Positions 10,971 to 20,110 of a DNA stretch of 64,000 bases are shown here, one piece after another. The first letter of the stretch is position 1, and each line of letters starts with the position of its first letter. The DNA is from an uncultured Streptococcus sp. (GTDB lineage: Bacteria; Bacillota; Bacilli; Lactobacillales; Streptococcaceae). The notes below the pieces were generated by a model. That model was not told the DNA's origin and did not search any database. It worked only from the letters and a program-made list of their open reading frames with translations. A program made the translations under genes and the position numbers. The stretch covers positions 1 to 64,000 of the forward strand of contig CAMBAD010000001.1 in assembly GCA_945864085.1 (NCBI GenBank). Direction: 5' to 3'.

Positions 10971-12731
10971 TTATTTCCGTTTTGGTGGGTTGTGAATCGC
11001 AACACCAAGCACATCAAGGAAGGCTTCGTACATCACTTCTGAGAAGGTTGGGTGACCGTGGATTGATGCTGCCACGTCATCAACTGTCAACTCAGATTCC
11101 ATGATAGTTGCTGCTTCGTTGATCATTTCAGCTGCAACTGGACCGATGATGTGAACACCAAGGATTTCATGGTATTTCTTCTCAGCGATAACTTTTACGA
11201 AACCATGTGCTTCGTTAGAAGCAATAGCACGACCGTTACCAGTGAAGCTGTTGCGACCGATAAGGATGTTTTCTTTACCGTATTTCTCGATGGCTTGGTC
11301 TTCTGTCAAACCAACCATAGCGATTTCTGGGTGTGTGTAAACCGCTGCTGGTGTGAAGTCCAATTTAGTCTTGTGGTGGTTACCGTGAATTGCATTTTCA
11401 GCTGCCACTTCACCCATGCGGTAAGCAGCGTGTGCCAACATCTTAGTACCGTTGACATCACCTGGTGCGTAGATACCAGGGATAGATGTTTCTTGGTATT
11501 CGTTGACCTTGATACGACCGCGGTCCAATTCAAGGTTAAGATTTTCAAGACCAGCCAATTGTGGTACACGTCCGATTGAAAGAAGGGCTTTTTCAGAAAC
11601 AATTTCTGAACCGTCGTTCAACTTGATTGTCAACTGGTTGTTAGCTTCAACGATTTCAGATACACCAACGGAAGTCAAGAATTTCATACCTTTCTTAGAA
11701 AGGACTTTTTGCAATTCAACAGACACTTCGCGGTCCATACCTGGAATGATACGGTCAGCCATTTCAACAACTGTTACTTCTGTGCCGTATGATGCGTAAA
11801 CCAAACCAAGTTCCACACCGACTACGCCACCACCCATAACAGTGAGTGACTTAGGAATTTCACGCAAGTCAAGGATATCATCAGAAGTCAATACCAACTT
11901 AGAATCGATACCTGGGATGTTGATACGTGATACTTTCGAACCTGTTGCAAGAATAATGCTGCGACCTTTGATAACTTTATCGCCAATGACAACAGTCTTG
12001 TCAGGGTTTACTTGACCAAGACCATTGAAGATTGTTACCTTGTTAGCTTTCAAGAGGCCAGCTACACCACCTGTCAAGGTCTTGACAACCTTGTTCTTGA
12101 AGTCAACTGTCTTATCCATATCAACGGTGTAGTTGGTTGAAGCAAGGTTGATACCACGCTCAGCCGCAATCTTCAAGCCGTCAAGGATTTCAGCGTTTTT
12201 AAGGTAGGTCTTAGTTGGGATACAACCCTTGTTCAAGCAGGTACCACCAAATTCTGATTTCTCAACGATAGCGATTTTACCGCCCAATTGAGCACCACGA
12301 ATAGCTGCGTAGTAACCAGCAGGACCACCACCGACAACAACCATGTCATACTCGTCAGCTGCCAATTCAGCCTTAGGAGCTTGTGGAGCTGCTGCAGGAG
12401 CTGCAGGTACTTCCAAACCAGCTGCTTTCAAGTCAGCAGTTGCTTGAGCAACCTCAGCTGGAGCAGGTGCAGCACCCACTTCAACTGTTTCACCTTCTGC
12501 ACCAAGGTAAGCAATGACTTCAGTTACAGGAACTGTTGCACCGTTACCATGAACGATTTTCAAAAGAACACCTGATTCTTCCGCTTCCAATTCCATGCTT
12601 GTCTTGTCTGACATCATCTCCAAGATAACATCACCTTCGTTGACAAAATCACCCTCTTGTTTTTTCCACTCGATGATTTCGCCTTCTTGCATATCTACAC
12701 CAAGTTTCGGCATAATAATTTCAATTGCCAT
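10971..12731 (-). CDS. Dihydrolipoamide dehydrogenase (E3) with N-terminal lipoyl domain
   Basis: 586 aa; lipoyl motif EMMSDKTSMELEA followed by GGGPAGYYAAI, GGTCLNKGCIPTK, and C-terminal GHPTFSE. Confidence 0.95.
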   Translation of the reverse strand: MAIEIIMPKLGVDMQEGEIIEWKKQEGDFVNEGDVILEMMSDKTSMELEAEESGVLLKIVHGNGATVPVTEVIAYLGAEGETVEVGAAPAPAEVAQATADLKAAGLEVPAAPAAAPQAPKAELAADEYDMVVVGGGPAGYYAAIRGAQLGGKIAIVEKSEFGGTCLNKGCIPTKTYLKNAEILDGLKIAAERGINLASTNYTVDMDKTVDFKNKVVKTLTGGVAGLLKANKVTIFNGLGQVNPDKTVVIGDKVIKGRSIILATGSKVSRINIPGIDSKLVLTSDDILDLREIPKSLTVMGGGVVGVELGLVYASYGTEVTVVEMADRIIPGMDREVSVELQKVLSKKGMKFLTSVGVSEIVEANNQLTIKLNDGSEIVSEKALLSIGRVPQLAGLENLNLELDRGRIKVNEYQETSIPGIYAPGDVNGTKMLAHAAYRMGEVAAENAIHGNHHKTKLDFTPAAVYTHPEIAMVGLTEDQAIEKYGKENILIGRNSFTGNGRAIASNEAHGFVKVIAEKKYHEILGVHIIGPVAAEMINEAATIMESELTVDDVAASIHGHPTFSEVMYEAFLDVLGVAIHNPPKRK

Positions 12732-12744
12732 AGTTATGATACAA

Positions 12745-12858
12745 AGAACGTCAAATGCGACAGAATTTTAGGAGTCCAACGAAGGATGCTTGCATCCAAG
12801 GCGGACTATCTAAATTCCGAAGCATTTAGTTCGTGTTCAAATGTCACGAACTCGTTCT
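12745..12858. repeat. Hairpin cluster in the E2-E3 spacer
   Basis: AGAACG...CGTTCT outer closure; AGTCC-(GGATGC tt GCATCC)-GGACT; CTAAAT/ATTTAG; AGTTCGTG/CACGAACT. Confidence 0.65.
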
Positions 12859-12922
12859 ACATCCTTTCTTTATTTTCTATTCAGAAATCTATATTCCGTT
12901 ATTTTCGACCAATAAAACCTTA

Positions 12923-14305
12923 TCAGATCAACAATTCCAATGGATTTTCCAGCAAGTTCTTCAAGTCAACCATGAACTTAGCACCATTCATACCGTCAAC
13001 GATACGGTGGTCAATGGTCAAGCAGAGTGCCATGATTGGACGGATTTTGATTTCACCGTCGATGACAACTGGTGTTTGAACAGTTGCCGCAACACCAAGG
13101 ATTGCTGAGTTTGGTTGGTTGATGATTGGGTTAAAGGTTTTGGTACCAAACATACCCAAGTTGGTGATAGAGAAGGTTGAGCCTGACATTTCAGCACCCT
13201 TCAACTTACCAGATTGAGCCTTCTTGATGACATCTTTTGAAGCCACCACAAAGTCAGACAAGCTCATCTTATCTGCACCGTGAACAACTGGCACGACCAA
13301 GCCTTCATCCAAACCTACTGCGATACCAAGGTTGACAAACTTGTGCAACTCGATTTCCTGTGCATCGTTGATCAAAGATGCATTGAGGTAGCGGTGCTCT
13401 TCTTTCATCAGCGTACGCGTTACCGCAAGACCGATTAAGTCTGTAAAGGTTACTTTCAAACCAGTCTTGTTCATGATTGGCTCAAGGACTTGCTTACGCA
13501 GTGCCATGAGGTTGGTCATGTCGATATCGTAGTTAAGCGTAAAGGTTGGAGCTGTCAAGTAAGAGTTGACCATACCTTTTGAAATCGCCTTACGCATTGG
13601 ACTCATCTTGATGATTTCAACGCCTTCTGGCAATTCTTTAGCTGGTTTTTCTTCTTTTGGAGCAGTTACTGTCGCTTCTGCCGTTACTGCAGGAGCTACT
13701 TGAGCAAGGACATCTTCCTTGAGGATTTTACCATTGACACCTGTACCAACAATCGTTGTCAGGTCAATACCCAAGTCTGTTGCAATACGAGCCGCAAGCG
13801 GTGTTGCCTTAGGAGCTGCACCCTTGAAGTCTTCAACGTCAACCTTGTGGACACGGCCATTTGCCCCAGTTCCTGGAACAAGACCCAAGTCGATACCAAG
13901 TTCACGAGCTAGCTTACGAGCCGCAGGAGTTGCACGCACCTTACCGCCACCTTGTGGCTTAGCTGCCACTGCTGGAGCAACGATAACAGGGGCACGACCT
14001 GCTGGCACTTCTTCAATCGCAGCAGCTGGCTCAACGGCAGGAGCACTTCCAGCTTCTACGGTTTCACCTTCTGCACCGATGTAGGCGATAACTTCTGTTA
14101 CGGGAACGGTAGCACCATTTCCATGAACAATTTTCAATAGGACGCCTGACTCTTCTGCTTCCAGCTCCATGCTGGTCTTGTCAGACATCATTTCCAAGAT
14201 GACGTCGCCTTCATTGACGAAATCGCCCTCTTGTTTTTTCCACTCGATGATTTCACCTTCTTGCATGTCCACACCGAGCTTAGGCATAATGATTTCAATA
14301 GCCAT
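12923..14305 (-). CDS. Dihydrolipoamide acyltransferase (E2): one lipoyl domain, two peripheral-subunit-binding-like domains, catalytic domain
   Basis: 460 aa; EMMSDKTSMELEA; two RATPAARKLAREL / KATPLAARIATDL modules; DHRIVDG catalytic motif. Confidence 0.94.
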   Translation of the reverse strand: MAIEIIMPKLGVDMQEGEIIEWKKQEGDFVNEGDVILEMMSDKTSMELEAEESGVLLKIVHGNGATVPVTEVIAYIGAEGETVEAGSAPAVEPAAAIEEVPAGRAPVIVAPAVAAKPQGGGKVRATPAARKLARELGIDLGLVPGTGANGRVHKVDVEDFKGAAPKATPLAARIATDLGIDLTTIVGTGVNGKILKEDVLAQVAPAVTAEATVTAPKEEKPAKELPEGVEIIKMSPMRKAISKGMVNSYLTAPTFTLNYDIDMTNLMALRKQVLEPIMNKTGLKVTFTDLIGLAVTRTLMKEEHRYLNASLINDAQEIELHKFVNLGIAVGLDEGLVVPVVHGADKMSLSDFVVASKDVIKKAQSGKLKGAEMSGSTFSITNLGMFGTKTFNPIINQPNSAILGVAATVQTPVVIDGEIKIRPIMALCLTIDHRIVDGMNGAKFMVDLKNLLENPLELLI

Positions 14306-14319
14306 TATTAAGATACCAA

Positions 14320-14406
14320 GTCCGAACAGAAAACGAATGAAAAATAGGAAATCGTCGAAAATCCTGATTTTCGTAACGATTTATCTTTTTTCCGAGTTTT
14401 CCGGAC
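14320..14406. repeat. Nested palindromic element, copy 1
   Basis: GTCCG...AAAATAGGAAATCGTCGAAAATCCTGATTTTCGTAACGATTTATCTTTTT...CGGAC; AAATCGT/ACGATTT outer stem and CGAAAATC/GATTTTCG inner stem. Confidence 0.75.
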
Positions 14407-14532
14407 GGGTTCAATTCCTTTCTTTCAGTTTCTTACGTAACCAATAAACCAGACTGTTTTACCAAGTCAGCTCAATTCAGGTTACACTCTTTCAAACAGG
14501 GCTAGGACGATTGCCCGTCCTCTCATTCTTTC

Positions 14533-15528
14533 TTAACCTCTGTTTACTTGCTTGTAGATTGCCGCTTTGATTTTCTCTACGTTTGGCAATACTGCGTTTT
14601 CAAGAATGTTTGCGTAAGGAACTGGTACATCGTCTGAAGCGATACGGATGATTGGTGCATCCAAGTAGTCAAAGGCTTCGCTTTCTGTGATGATTGATGC
14701 GATTTCACCGATGAAACCACCTGTCTTGTAGGCATCGTTGACCAAGATAACCTTACCAGTTTTCTTCACAGATTCGATGATCAATTCTTTATCCAATGGG
14801 ATAAGGGTACGTGGGTCAACCACTTCTACGCTGATGCCTTCTGCAGCTACTTCTTCAGCCGCTTTCAAGGCACGTTCCAACATGCGACCGTATGAAATAA
14901 TGGTTACATCAGTACCTTCACGTTTGATTTCACCTTTACCAAGTGGAATGTAGAAATCAGGATCCAAGTTAACTTCTTCTTTTTTACCGTAAAGAGCTTT
15001 TGGCTCCAAGAAGATAACTGGGTTGTTATCAAGGATAGATGATTTCAAGAGACCTTTGGCATCGTTAGCTGTACCTGGTGCAACCACCTTGATACCTGGG
15101 ATGTGGGTCAACCATGCTTCAAGAGATTGGGAGTGCTGTGCCGCTGAACCGATACCAGAACCTGAAGCCACACGGAAAGTAACAGGGGTTTTCAAACCGC
15201 CGCCAAACATGTAGTTGGTTTTCGCAGCTTGGTTAACAATCGCGTCAAGGGCGATGGTCACAAAGTCCATGAAGGTCAAGTCAACGATTGGACGAAGACC
15301 CGTTTGAGCTGCACCAACCGCAGAACCAGCGATTGCTGCCTCAGAGATAGGCGTGTCGCGAACGCGTTTTGGACCAAATTCATCCAACATACCAACAGAT
15401 GTACCGAAGTCACCGCCGTAGATACCGACGTCTTCACCCATCAAGAATACTTTTTCATCCTTACGCATTTCTTCGCTTTGAGCCAAGTTAATCGCTTCAC
15501 GCAAGGCCATTACTTTTGTTTCAGCCAT
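14533..15528 (-). CDS. 2-oxoacid/acetoin dehydrogenase E1 component, beta subunit
   Basis: 331 aa; transketolase pyrimidine-domain motifs (GEDVGIYGGDFG, RDTPISEAAIAGSAVGAA). Confidence 0.94.
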   Translation of the reverse strand: MAETKVMALREAINLAQSEEMRKDEKVFLMGEDVGIYGGDFGTSVGMLDEFGPKRVRDTPISEAAIAGSAVGAAQTGLRPIVDLTFMDFVTIALDAIVNQAAKTNYMFGGGLKTPVTFRVASGSGIGSAAQHSQSLEAWLTHIPGIKVVAPGTANDAKGLLKSSILDNNPVIFLEPKALYGKKEEVNLDPDFYIPLGKGEIKREGTDVTIISYGRMLERALKAAEEVAAEGISVEVVDPRTLIPLDKELIIESVKKTGKVILVNDAYKTGGFIGEIASIITESEAFDYLDAPIIRIASDDVPVPYANILENAVLPNVEKIKAAIYKQVNRG

Positions 15529-15634
15529 TTTTTACTCCTAATTTATATCAATTTATCTTTACTGTAACAAGTAAACAAGGAAAATCAACCAATCACCTCA
15601 TTGTAAGTGATGGTTATCCCTGTTTTAGACACCC

Positions 15635-15910
15635 TAGAATTGTACTCGAACTAAGTAGGTAGTCCACCTTGGTGAGCTACCCTAGTTTGGCTTGCTCTTC
15701 AGAGCATAGTCAAACTTCTTACGTTACAATCGTGTTCGGTCTAAAAACTCGGAAAAATGAGACGCAACCGTTTCAGCTTCAGCTGAATTACGGATGTGGC
15801 TACCTTTAGGTGCGAACTTCCTTGTGTGCAAGCACACTGTGTCAGTTCCCTATTTTTCAGTCGTTTTTTAGACGACCCCACAACTTAGTTAGAATTGTAC
15901 TCGAACTAAG
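15635..15910. repeat. Pair of 21-bp perfect direct repeats bracketing a palindrome-rich spacer
   Basis: TAGAATTGTACTCGAACTAAG at 15635-15655 and 15890-15910; hairpins between them such as GTTTGgcTTGCTCTtcAGAGCAtagtCAAAC. Confidence 0.75.
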
Positions 15911-15981
15911 GACTGTGCGAAAAAGATAAATCAGCAGGAAATCCCAATTTCCTTGGCTGATTTCCTATTTTCGCTGTGTCC
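15910..15981. repeat. Nested palindromic element, copy 2 (inverted relative to copy 1)
   Basis: GGAC-tgt-GCGAAAA...AAATCAGC-AGGAAAT..ATTTCCT-tgGCTGATTT...TTTTCGC-tgt-GTCC. Reverse complement shares AAAATAGGAAATC...GATTTATCTTTTT with copy 1. Confidence 0.75.
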
Positions 15982-15999
15982 TTTTAACGTTCTCGTTAC

Positions 16000-16968
16000 T
16001 TAATCTACAAACACATCTTCGTAAGCTACTGAGATGTCTGGATCTGGGCTTTCTTGGGCAAATTTCACAGACGCTTCAACTTGTTCTGCAACTTGTGCTT
16101 CGATGGCATCCAATTCTTCGTGGGTTGCAATCTTGTTTTCTGTCAAGTAAGTGCGGTATTTCTTGAGTGGGTCTTTGGCTTTCCACTCGTTAACTTCTTC
16201 TTTGGTACGGTAAACGCCAGCGTCAGCTGTTGAATGACCAAACCAGCGGTATGATTCAACTTCGACCATGGCTGGACCGTTACCTGCACGAACGTACTCG
16301 ATCACTTCTTGCATTTTTTCATAAACTGCAATCACATCGTTTCCATCTTCTACATAGTGACCTGGCATGCCGTATGCGGCTGCACGAAGATAGAGGTGAG
16401 GAATCTTGGTAGAGTATGAAATGTCTGTTGAGATACCGTAGCGGTTGTTTGTAATGAAGAAGATAACTGGCAAGTTCCAAACCGCGGCCAAGTTCATAGA
16501 TTCGTGGAAGGAGCCTTCGTTAGTTGCTGAGTCACCTGAGAAGGCAATAACGATATTATTTGTACCAAGGTATTGTTGCGTAAGAGCTGCACCTACTGCA
16601 AGGGCGTAGCCCCCGCCTACGATACCGTTTGAACCAAAGTTTCCTTTTTCAACATTGGCCAAGTGCATAGAACCACCACGTCCTTTTGATGTTCCTGTTG
16701 CCTTACCAGCAAGTTCTGCCATCATACCATTGATGTCAATACCTTTAGCGATAACGTGACCGTGACCACGGTGGTGTGAGAAGATGATGTCCTCATCAGT
16801 CAAACCAGCGATTGGACCGACAGCAGCAGCCTCTTCACCAACTGAGAAGTGAGTCATCCCTTGTACAAAGCCACGACGAACTAATTTGTTCAATTTCATA
16901 TCAACATCACGAATTTGTTGCATTTTCAAGAACATATCCAAGTGTTGTTCTTTTGAGATAGATACCAT
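16000..16968 (-). CDS. 2-oxoacid/acetoin dehydrogenase E1 component, alpha subunit
   Basis: Start set to ATG at 16968 (MVSISKEQHLDMF) behind GGAGGA; GDSATNEGSFHESMN TPP motif. Confidence 0.94.
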   Translation of the reverse strand: MVSISKEQHLDMFLKMQQIRDVDMKLNKLVRRGFVQGMTHFSVGEEAAAVGPIAGLTDEDIIFSHHRGHGHVIAKGIDINGMMAELAGKATGTSKGRGGSMHLANVEKGNFGSNGIVGGGYALAVGAALTQQYLGTNNIVIAFSGDSATNEGSFHESMNLAAVWNLPVIFFITNNRYGISTDISYSTKIPHLYLRAAAYGMPGHYVEDGNDVIAVYEKMQEVIEYVRAGNGPAMVEVESYRWFGHSTADAGVYRTKEEVNEWKAKDPLKKYRTYLTENKIATHEELDAIEAQVAEQVEASVKFAQESPDPDISVAYEDVFVD

Positions 16969-17002
16969 AATTTCCTCCAAAGGTTTTTTCTCTTACTTTT
17001 CC

Positions 17003-17031
17003 ATGATAGACCAAAAATTCACAAATGGCAA
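17003..17031 (-). promoter_or_regulatory. Probable promoter of the E1a-E1b-E2-E3 cluster
   Basis: Minus strand TTGCCA (17031-17026), 17 nt, TATCAT (17008-17003). Confidence 0.5.
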
Positions 17032-17199
17032 ATTTTTGAACCGTTTTCTTTCTTACGAGAAACTTTCAGAAAGTCTGTTATTTCGTGCATTTCTTCACAA
17101 GTCGGCCAACCATTTTTTCCTATCTTTGATTTATTTTTCACAAACTTTTTCTGTTGAATCTCCCTCCCTTGATATGTTAAAATGGGTGCGGAGGTTGCT

Positions 17200-17859
17200 A
17201 TGGATTTCATTTTATTTCTCATGGTTTGTAACTACATCGGTACCATCGCCTTTGCTGTTTCTGGTGCAGTAAAAGGAGTGCGGAAGAAATTGGACATTTT
17301 TGGTATTAGTTTTCTGAGTATGATGACCGCAGTGGGCGGGGGAATTATTCGCGATACCATGGCCAATCGTATTCCATCTGCCTTGACCGACCCTACTGCC
17401 ATCTATCTCTCCATAGTGGTGGCCCTGCTTATCTACAGCATTGCTGTGCGTATCCGACAGGATTCTCCCCTGGATAAACGCGCAATTATTTTGTTATCTC
17501 AGGCCAACTTGGTTTTCGATGCCATCGGACTGGCTATCTTTGCCCTTATCGGAGCCAATACTGGTATTGAACTGGAACTCAACGCCATCACCACTGGTAT
17601 TCTGGCAGCTCTGACGGGGGTTGGCGGGGGAATTGCTCGTGATCTGCTGGTCAACGAAACCCCCATTGTTCTCAAAGAAGATGTCTATGCTGTTCTCGCC
17701 CTCTTCTCAGGTATCTTCTACCACCTCTGTGTCGTTGATTGGAAATTGCCGCAAATCCCATCTTTTATCAGTATTTTTGCCATTGCCTTGATTATTCGGC
17801 TCTTGGTCATAAAATACAAGATCAATCTGCCAAATATGGAAACAAGACGAAAGGCCTGA
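17200..17859 (+). CDS. TRIC cation channel / UPF0126 (YadS-like) family membrane protein
   Basis: Start at ATG 17200 (MDFILFLMVCNYIGTIAFAVSGA) behind GGAGG; duplicated TAVGGGIIRD / TGVGGGIARD repeats. Confidence 0.9.
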   Translation: MDFILFLMVCNYIGTIAFAVSGAVKGVRKKLDIFGISFLSMMTAVGGGIIRDTMANRIPSALTDPTAIYLSIVVALLIYSIAVRIRQDSPLDKRAIILLSQANLVFDAIGLAIFALIGANTGIELELNAITTGILAALTGVGGGIARDLLVNETPIVLKEDVYAVLALFSGIFYHLCVVDWKLPQIPSFISIFAIALIIRLLVIKYKINLPNMETRRKA

Positions 17860-17882
17860 GCTGAACTCAGACCTTTTTTATT
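17850..17882. terminator. Terminator between convergent genes
   Basis: AAGGCCTGAGctgaaCTCAGACCTTTTTT. Confidence 0.8.
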
Positions 17883-17889
17883 ATTGATG

Positions 17890-19041
17890 TTACCAGCCGC
17901 CGTGTCCACCAGGACCTGTTGCTGTGATTTGGGTAATTTGTTCACCATTGACCGTCACCGTACCACCTGTCAATTCAGCTGTTCCGTCAAAGTCAAAGGC
18001 TGATGTTGGAGCTGTGATGTCGATTGTTCCACCTAAAATGTAGATGTCACCGTTGGCGTCAAAGGCGTCCGTGTCACCGCTACCTACCGCGACCTTCAAG
18101 TCACCACCTGTCACCTTAATAAAGATGTCAGATGAGATGGTGCTTGCTGCGTTGATGGCGTCATCTGAACCATAGACATCCAGCGTTCCGCCATTGATAG
18201 TGATATTGGTTCCTTCCAAGGCTTCAACTGATTCCGGCACCGTGATTGTACCTCCGTCGATGGTCAAGCTTGTTTCAGCCTTAATGGCATCGTCACCGGC
18301 CTTAACCGTGATGTCACCACCTGTAATAGTTGTGTACCCTTTGGTTGTATCTGTATCGTTGGTTGACTTGATACCGTCGCCACCAGCAGTTACATCGATG
18401 GTACCACCGTTGATAGTCATTGAATCCTTACCGCGAATACCATCATCCACTGCTGTAACAGTGATATTTCCAGCATTGATAACAAGGTCATCTGTCGATA
18501 CGATACCGTCTTGGAAGTTGCCTTCAACTGTCAGGCTACCATTTCCTGTAATGGTCAAATCCGCCTCAACATGAATAGCACCTTCGATGTTGGTATCCGT
18601 ATGGTTGCTAGTGTCTTTCACTGTATTGGTTGTACCATCTTTAATTTCCAATTCAACATTGTCAGCACTGATAACATTGATGGCTGCATTGTTAGAACTT
18701 GAAATGGTCGCTCCTGCTAAGATGATACGCACATTGGCATCTGTTTCTACCGTTACACCAGCAGTTGTGGAACCAGTCAAGATATAGGTCCCGCCTTCTG
18801 TAATGGTCACGCCATCATTTGTCAAGGTCACTTCTGTTGTTGGAAGGGCTGACCAGTCAATCGAAGATGAGCTGGAGTCCGATGAGGTGCTGTTACTTGA
18901 AGAGGTTGCTGAACTTGTTTGGCTCGTTGTTACAGAACTTGAAGTTGTTGTGGAACTAGAGGTAGAAGAACATGCTACCAAGACACCAAGGCTCATCAGT
19001 GTTACGCCAGAGTAAAGTAATTTTTTAAGATTTGTTTTCAT
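17890..19041 (-). CDS. Beta-helix carbohydrate-binding-like lipoprotein (Cthe_2159/DUF4353 type)
   Basis: Start at ATG 19041; lipobox LGVLVAC; Ser/Thr-rich linker; repeated ITGGDITVKAGDDAIKAETSLTIDGGTI units. Confidence 0.8.
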   Translation of the reverse strand: MKTNLKKLLYSGVTLMSLGVLVACSSTSSSTTTSSSVTTSQTSSATSSSNSTSSDSSSSSIDWSALPTTEVTLTNDGVTITEGGTYILTGSTTAGVTVETDANVRIILAGATISSSNNAAINVISADNVELEIKDGTTNTVKDTSNHTDTNIEGAIHVEADLTITGNGSLTVEGNFQDGIVSTDDLVINAGNITVTAVDDGIRGKDSMTINGGTIDVTAGGDGIKSTNDTDTTKGYTTITGGDITVKAGDDAIKAETSLTIDGGTITVPESVEALEGTNITINGGTLDVYGSDDAINAASTISSDIFIKVTGGDLKVAVGSGDTDAFDANGDIYILGGTIDITAPTSAFDFDGTAELTGGTVTVNGEQITQITATGPGGHGGW

Positions 19042-19175
19042 AATATAGGTCCTTTTCTTTCTACTGGAAGAACTATTGCCTTCCTGATATGCTCTTAGTT
19101 TACAGGCCAATCCTAAAAGAAAGATTAAAGATAACCAAAAGAAAACTTAAAGTATTTTGAGATTGTTATGAAAAT

Positions 19176-19193
19176 GGCTGGGCAAGCCCAGCC
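19176..19193. terminator. Terminator-like hairpin downstream of the 19256-19939 lipoprotein gene
   Basis: GGCTGGGcaaGCCCAGCC, followed on the minus strand by ATTTTCATAAC. Confidence 0.55.
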
Positions 19194-19255
19194 AAAACGT
19201 ACATGCAATGAAAGTCACGCTGACAGATAAAAATGTGCATTTCAAAACACCTAAT

Positions 19256-19939
19256 TTATTGCTCCGTCAGCTTCACCCAGTTCAGAGTCTTCAAATCAAG
19301 TTCAGCGGATGTCTGGGGATTGGTAGCCGATTCGGAAATCCGTTTCAATCCTGGTATCAATGCCTTATACTGATAAATGCGGAAGCCTCCCTCGCCTTCA
19401 AATAAGTAGGTCCCATCCTGCAAGGGGCGCAACACGACTTCTACCCCAATTTCTGGACCTAGGTTGCGGAAATTATCGACCAGACGCAACAAACTTCCAT
19501 CCGCAAGCTGAGTGTAGAGGTCAATCAGCACATATTCTCCTGATTTATCCAAGGCCACTAACAATTCTTCTACCCCATCACGATTGACATCGTATAGACT
19601 GTAAAAGGCTCCGCGATATTCCTGAGCCTGGCTAGTTAGGAGGGCTAGATGGCTGTTGACCTCATCTTGATTGATGGCTTCAGCAGGCTGACCTAGACTG
19701 GCCTGATAACGGTCGATAACCGACTGGTAAACAGGATTTAAAACCAGAGCGGTCGTTGAAGAAGCCTGCGTTTCTGAACTAGAAGTGGTCTCTGAGGAGG
19801 CTTGCTGGCTGGAACTGCTTGAAACCTGAGTTGATGAACTGGTACTGGATGTTTCAGTTTCCTTGGTCTGATTGGATTGACAAGCGGTAAGCAGCACAAG
19901 CGTGGCTACTAGCAAGAAACTGCTGGTAAATTTTTTCAT
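19256..19939 (-). CDS. Putative lipoprotein with Ser/Thr-rich linker
   Basis: 227 aa; lipobox VLLTACQSN; low-complexity TETSSTSSSTQVSSSSSQQASSETTSSSE. Confidence 0.75.
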   Translation of the reverse strand: MKKFTSSFLLVATLVLLTACQSNQTKETETSSTSSSTQVSSSSSQQASSETTSSSETQASSTTALVLNPVYQSVIDRYQASLGQPAEAINQDEVNSHLALLTSQAQEYRGAFYSLYDVNRDGVEELLVALDKSGEYVLIDLYTQLADGSLLRLVDNFRNLGPEIGVEVVLRPLQDGTYLFEGEGGFRIYQYKALIPGLKRISESATNPQTSAELDLKTLNWVKLTEQ

Positions 19940-20110
19940 GACTTCCTCCTAGGGTATCTTTTCCCCTAGTATAACACCTTTAGGATAGCTTGTAAACGTT
20001 CGCCTTGCCAATAAAAAGGAGCGCTGTCTGACAAAACTGCATAGCCTGACTGGAAAAAAATCCTATTTTTAGGTAAACTAATCACTAAGAAAGACTGGAG
20101 GGCTGACACC

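Noticed and set aside
11151-11799. Plus-strand ORFs antisense to the E3 gene
   Set aside because: Composition-driven overlaps with a clear dihydrolipoamide dehydrogenase; no recognisable domain.
17040-17065. Possible catabolite-repression (cre) site near the E1a promoter
   Set aside because: Best alignment (AAGAAAACGGTTCAAA) has about three mismatches to the cre consensus; too weak to call.
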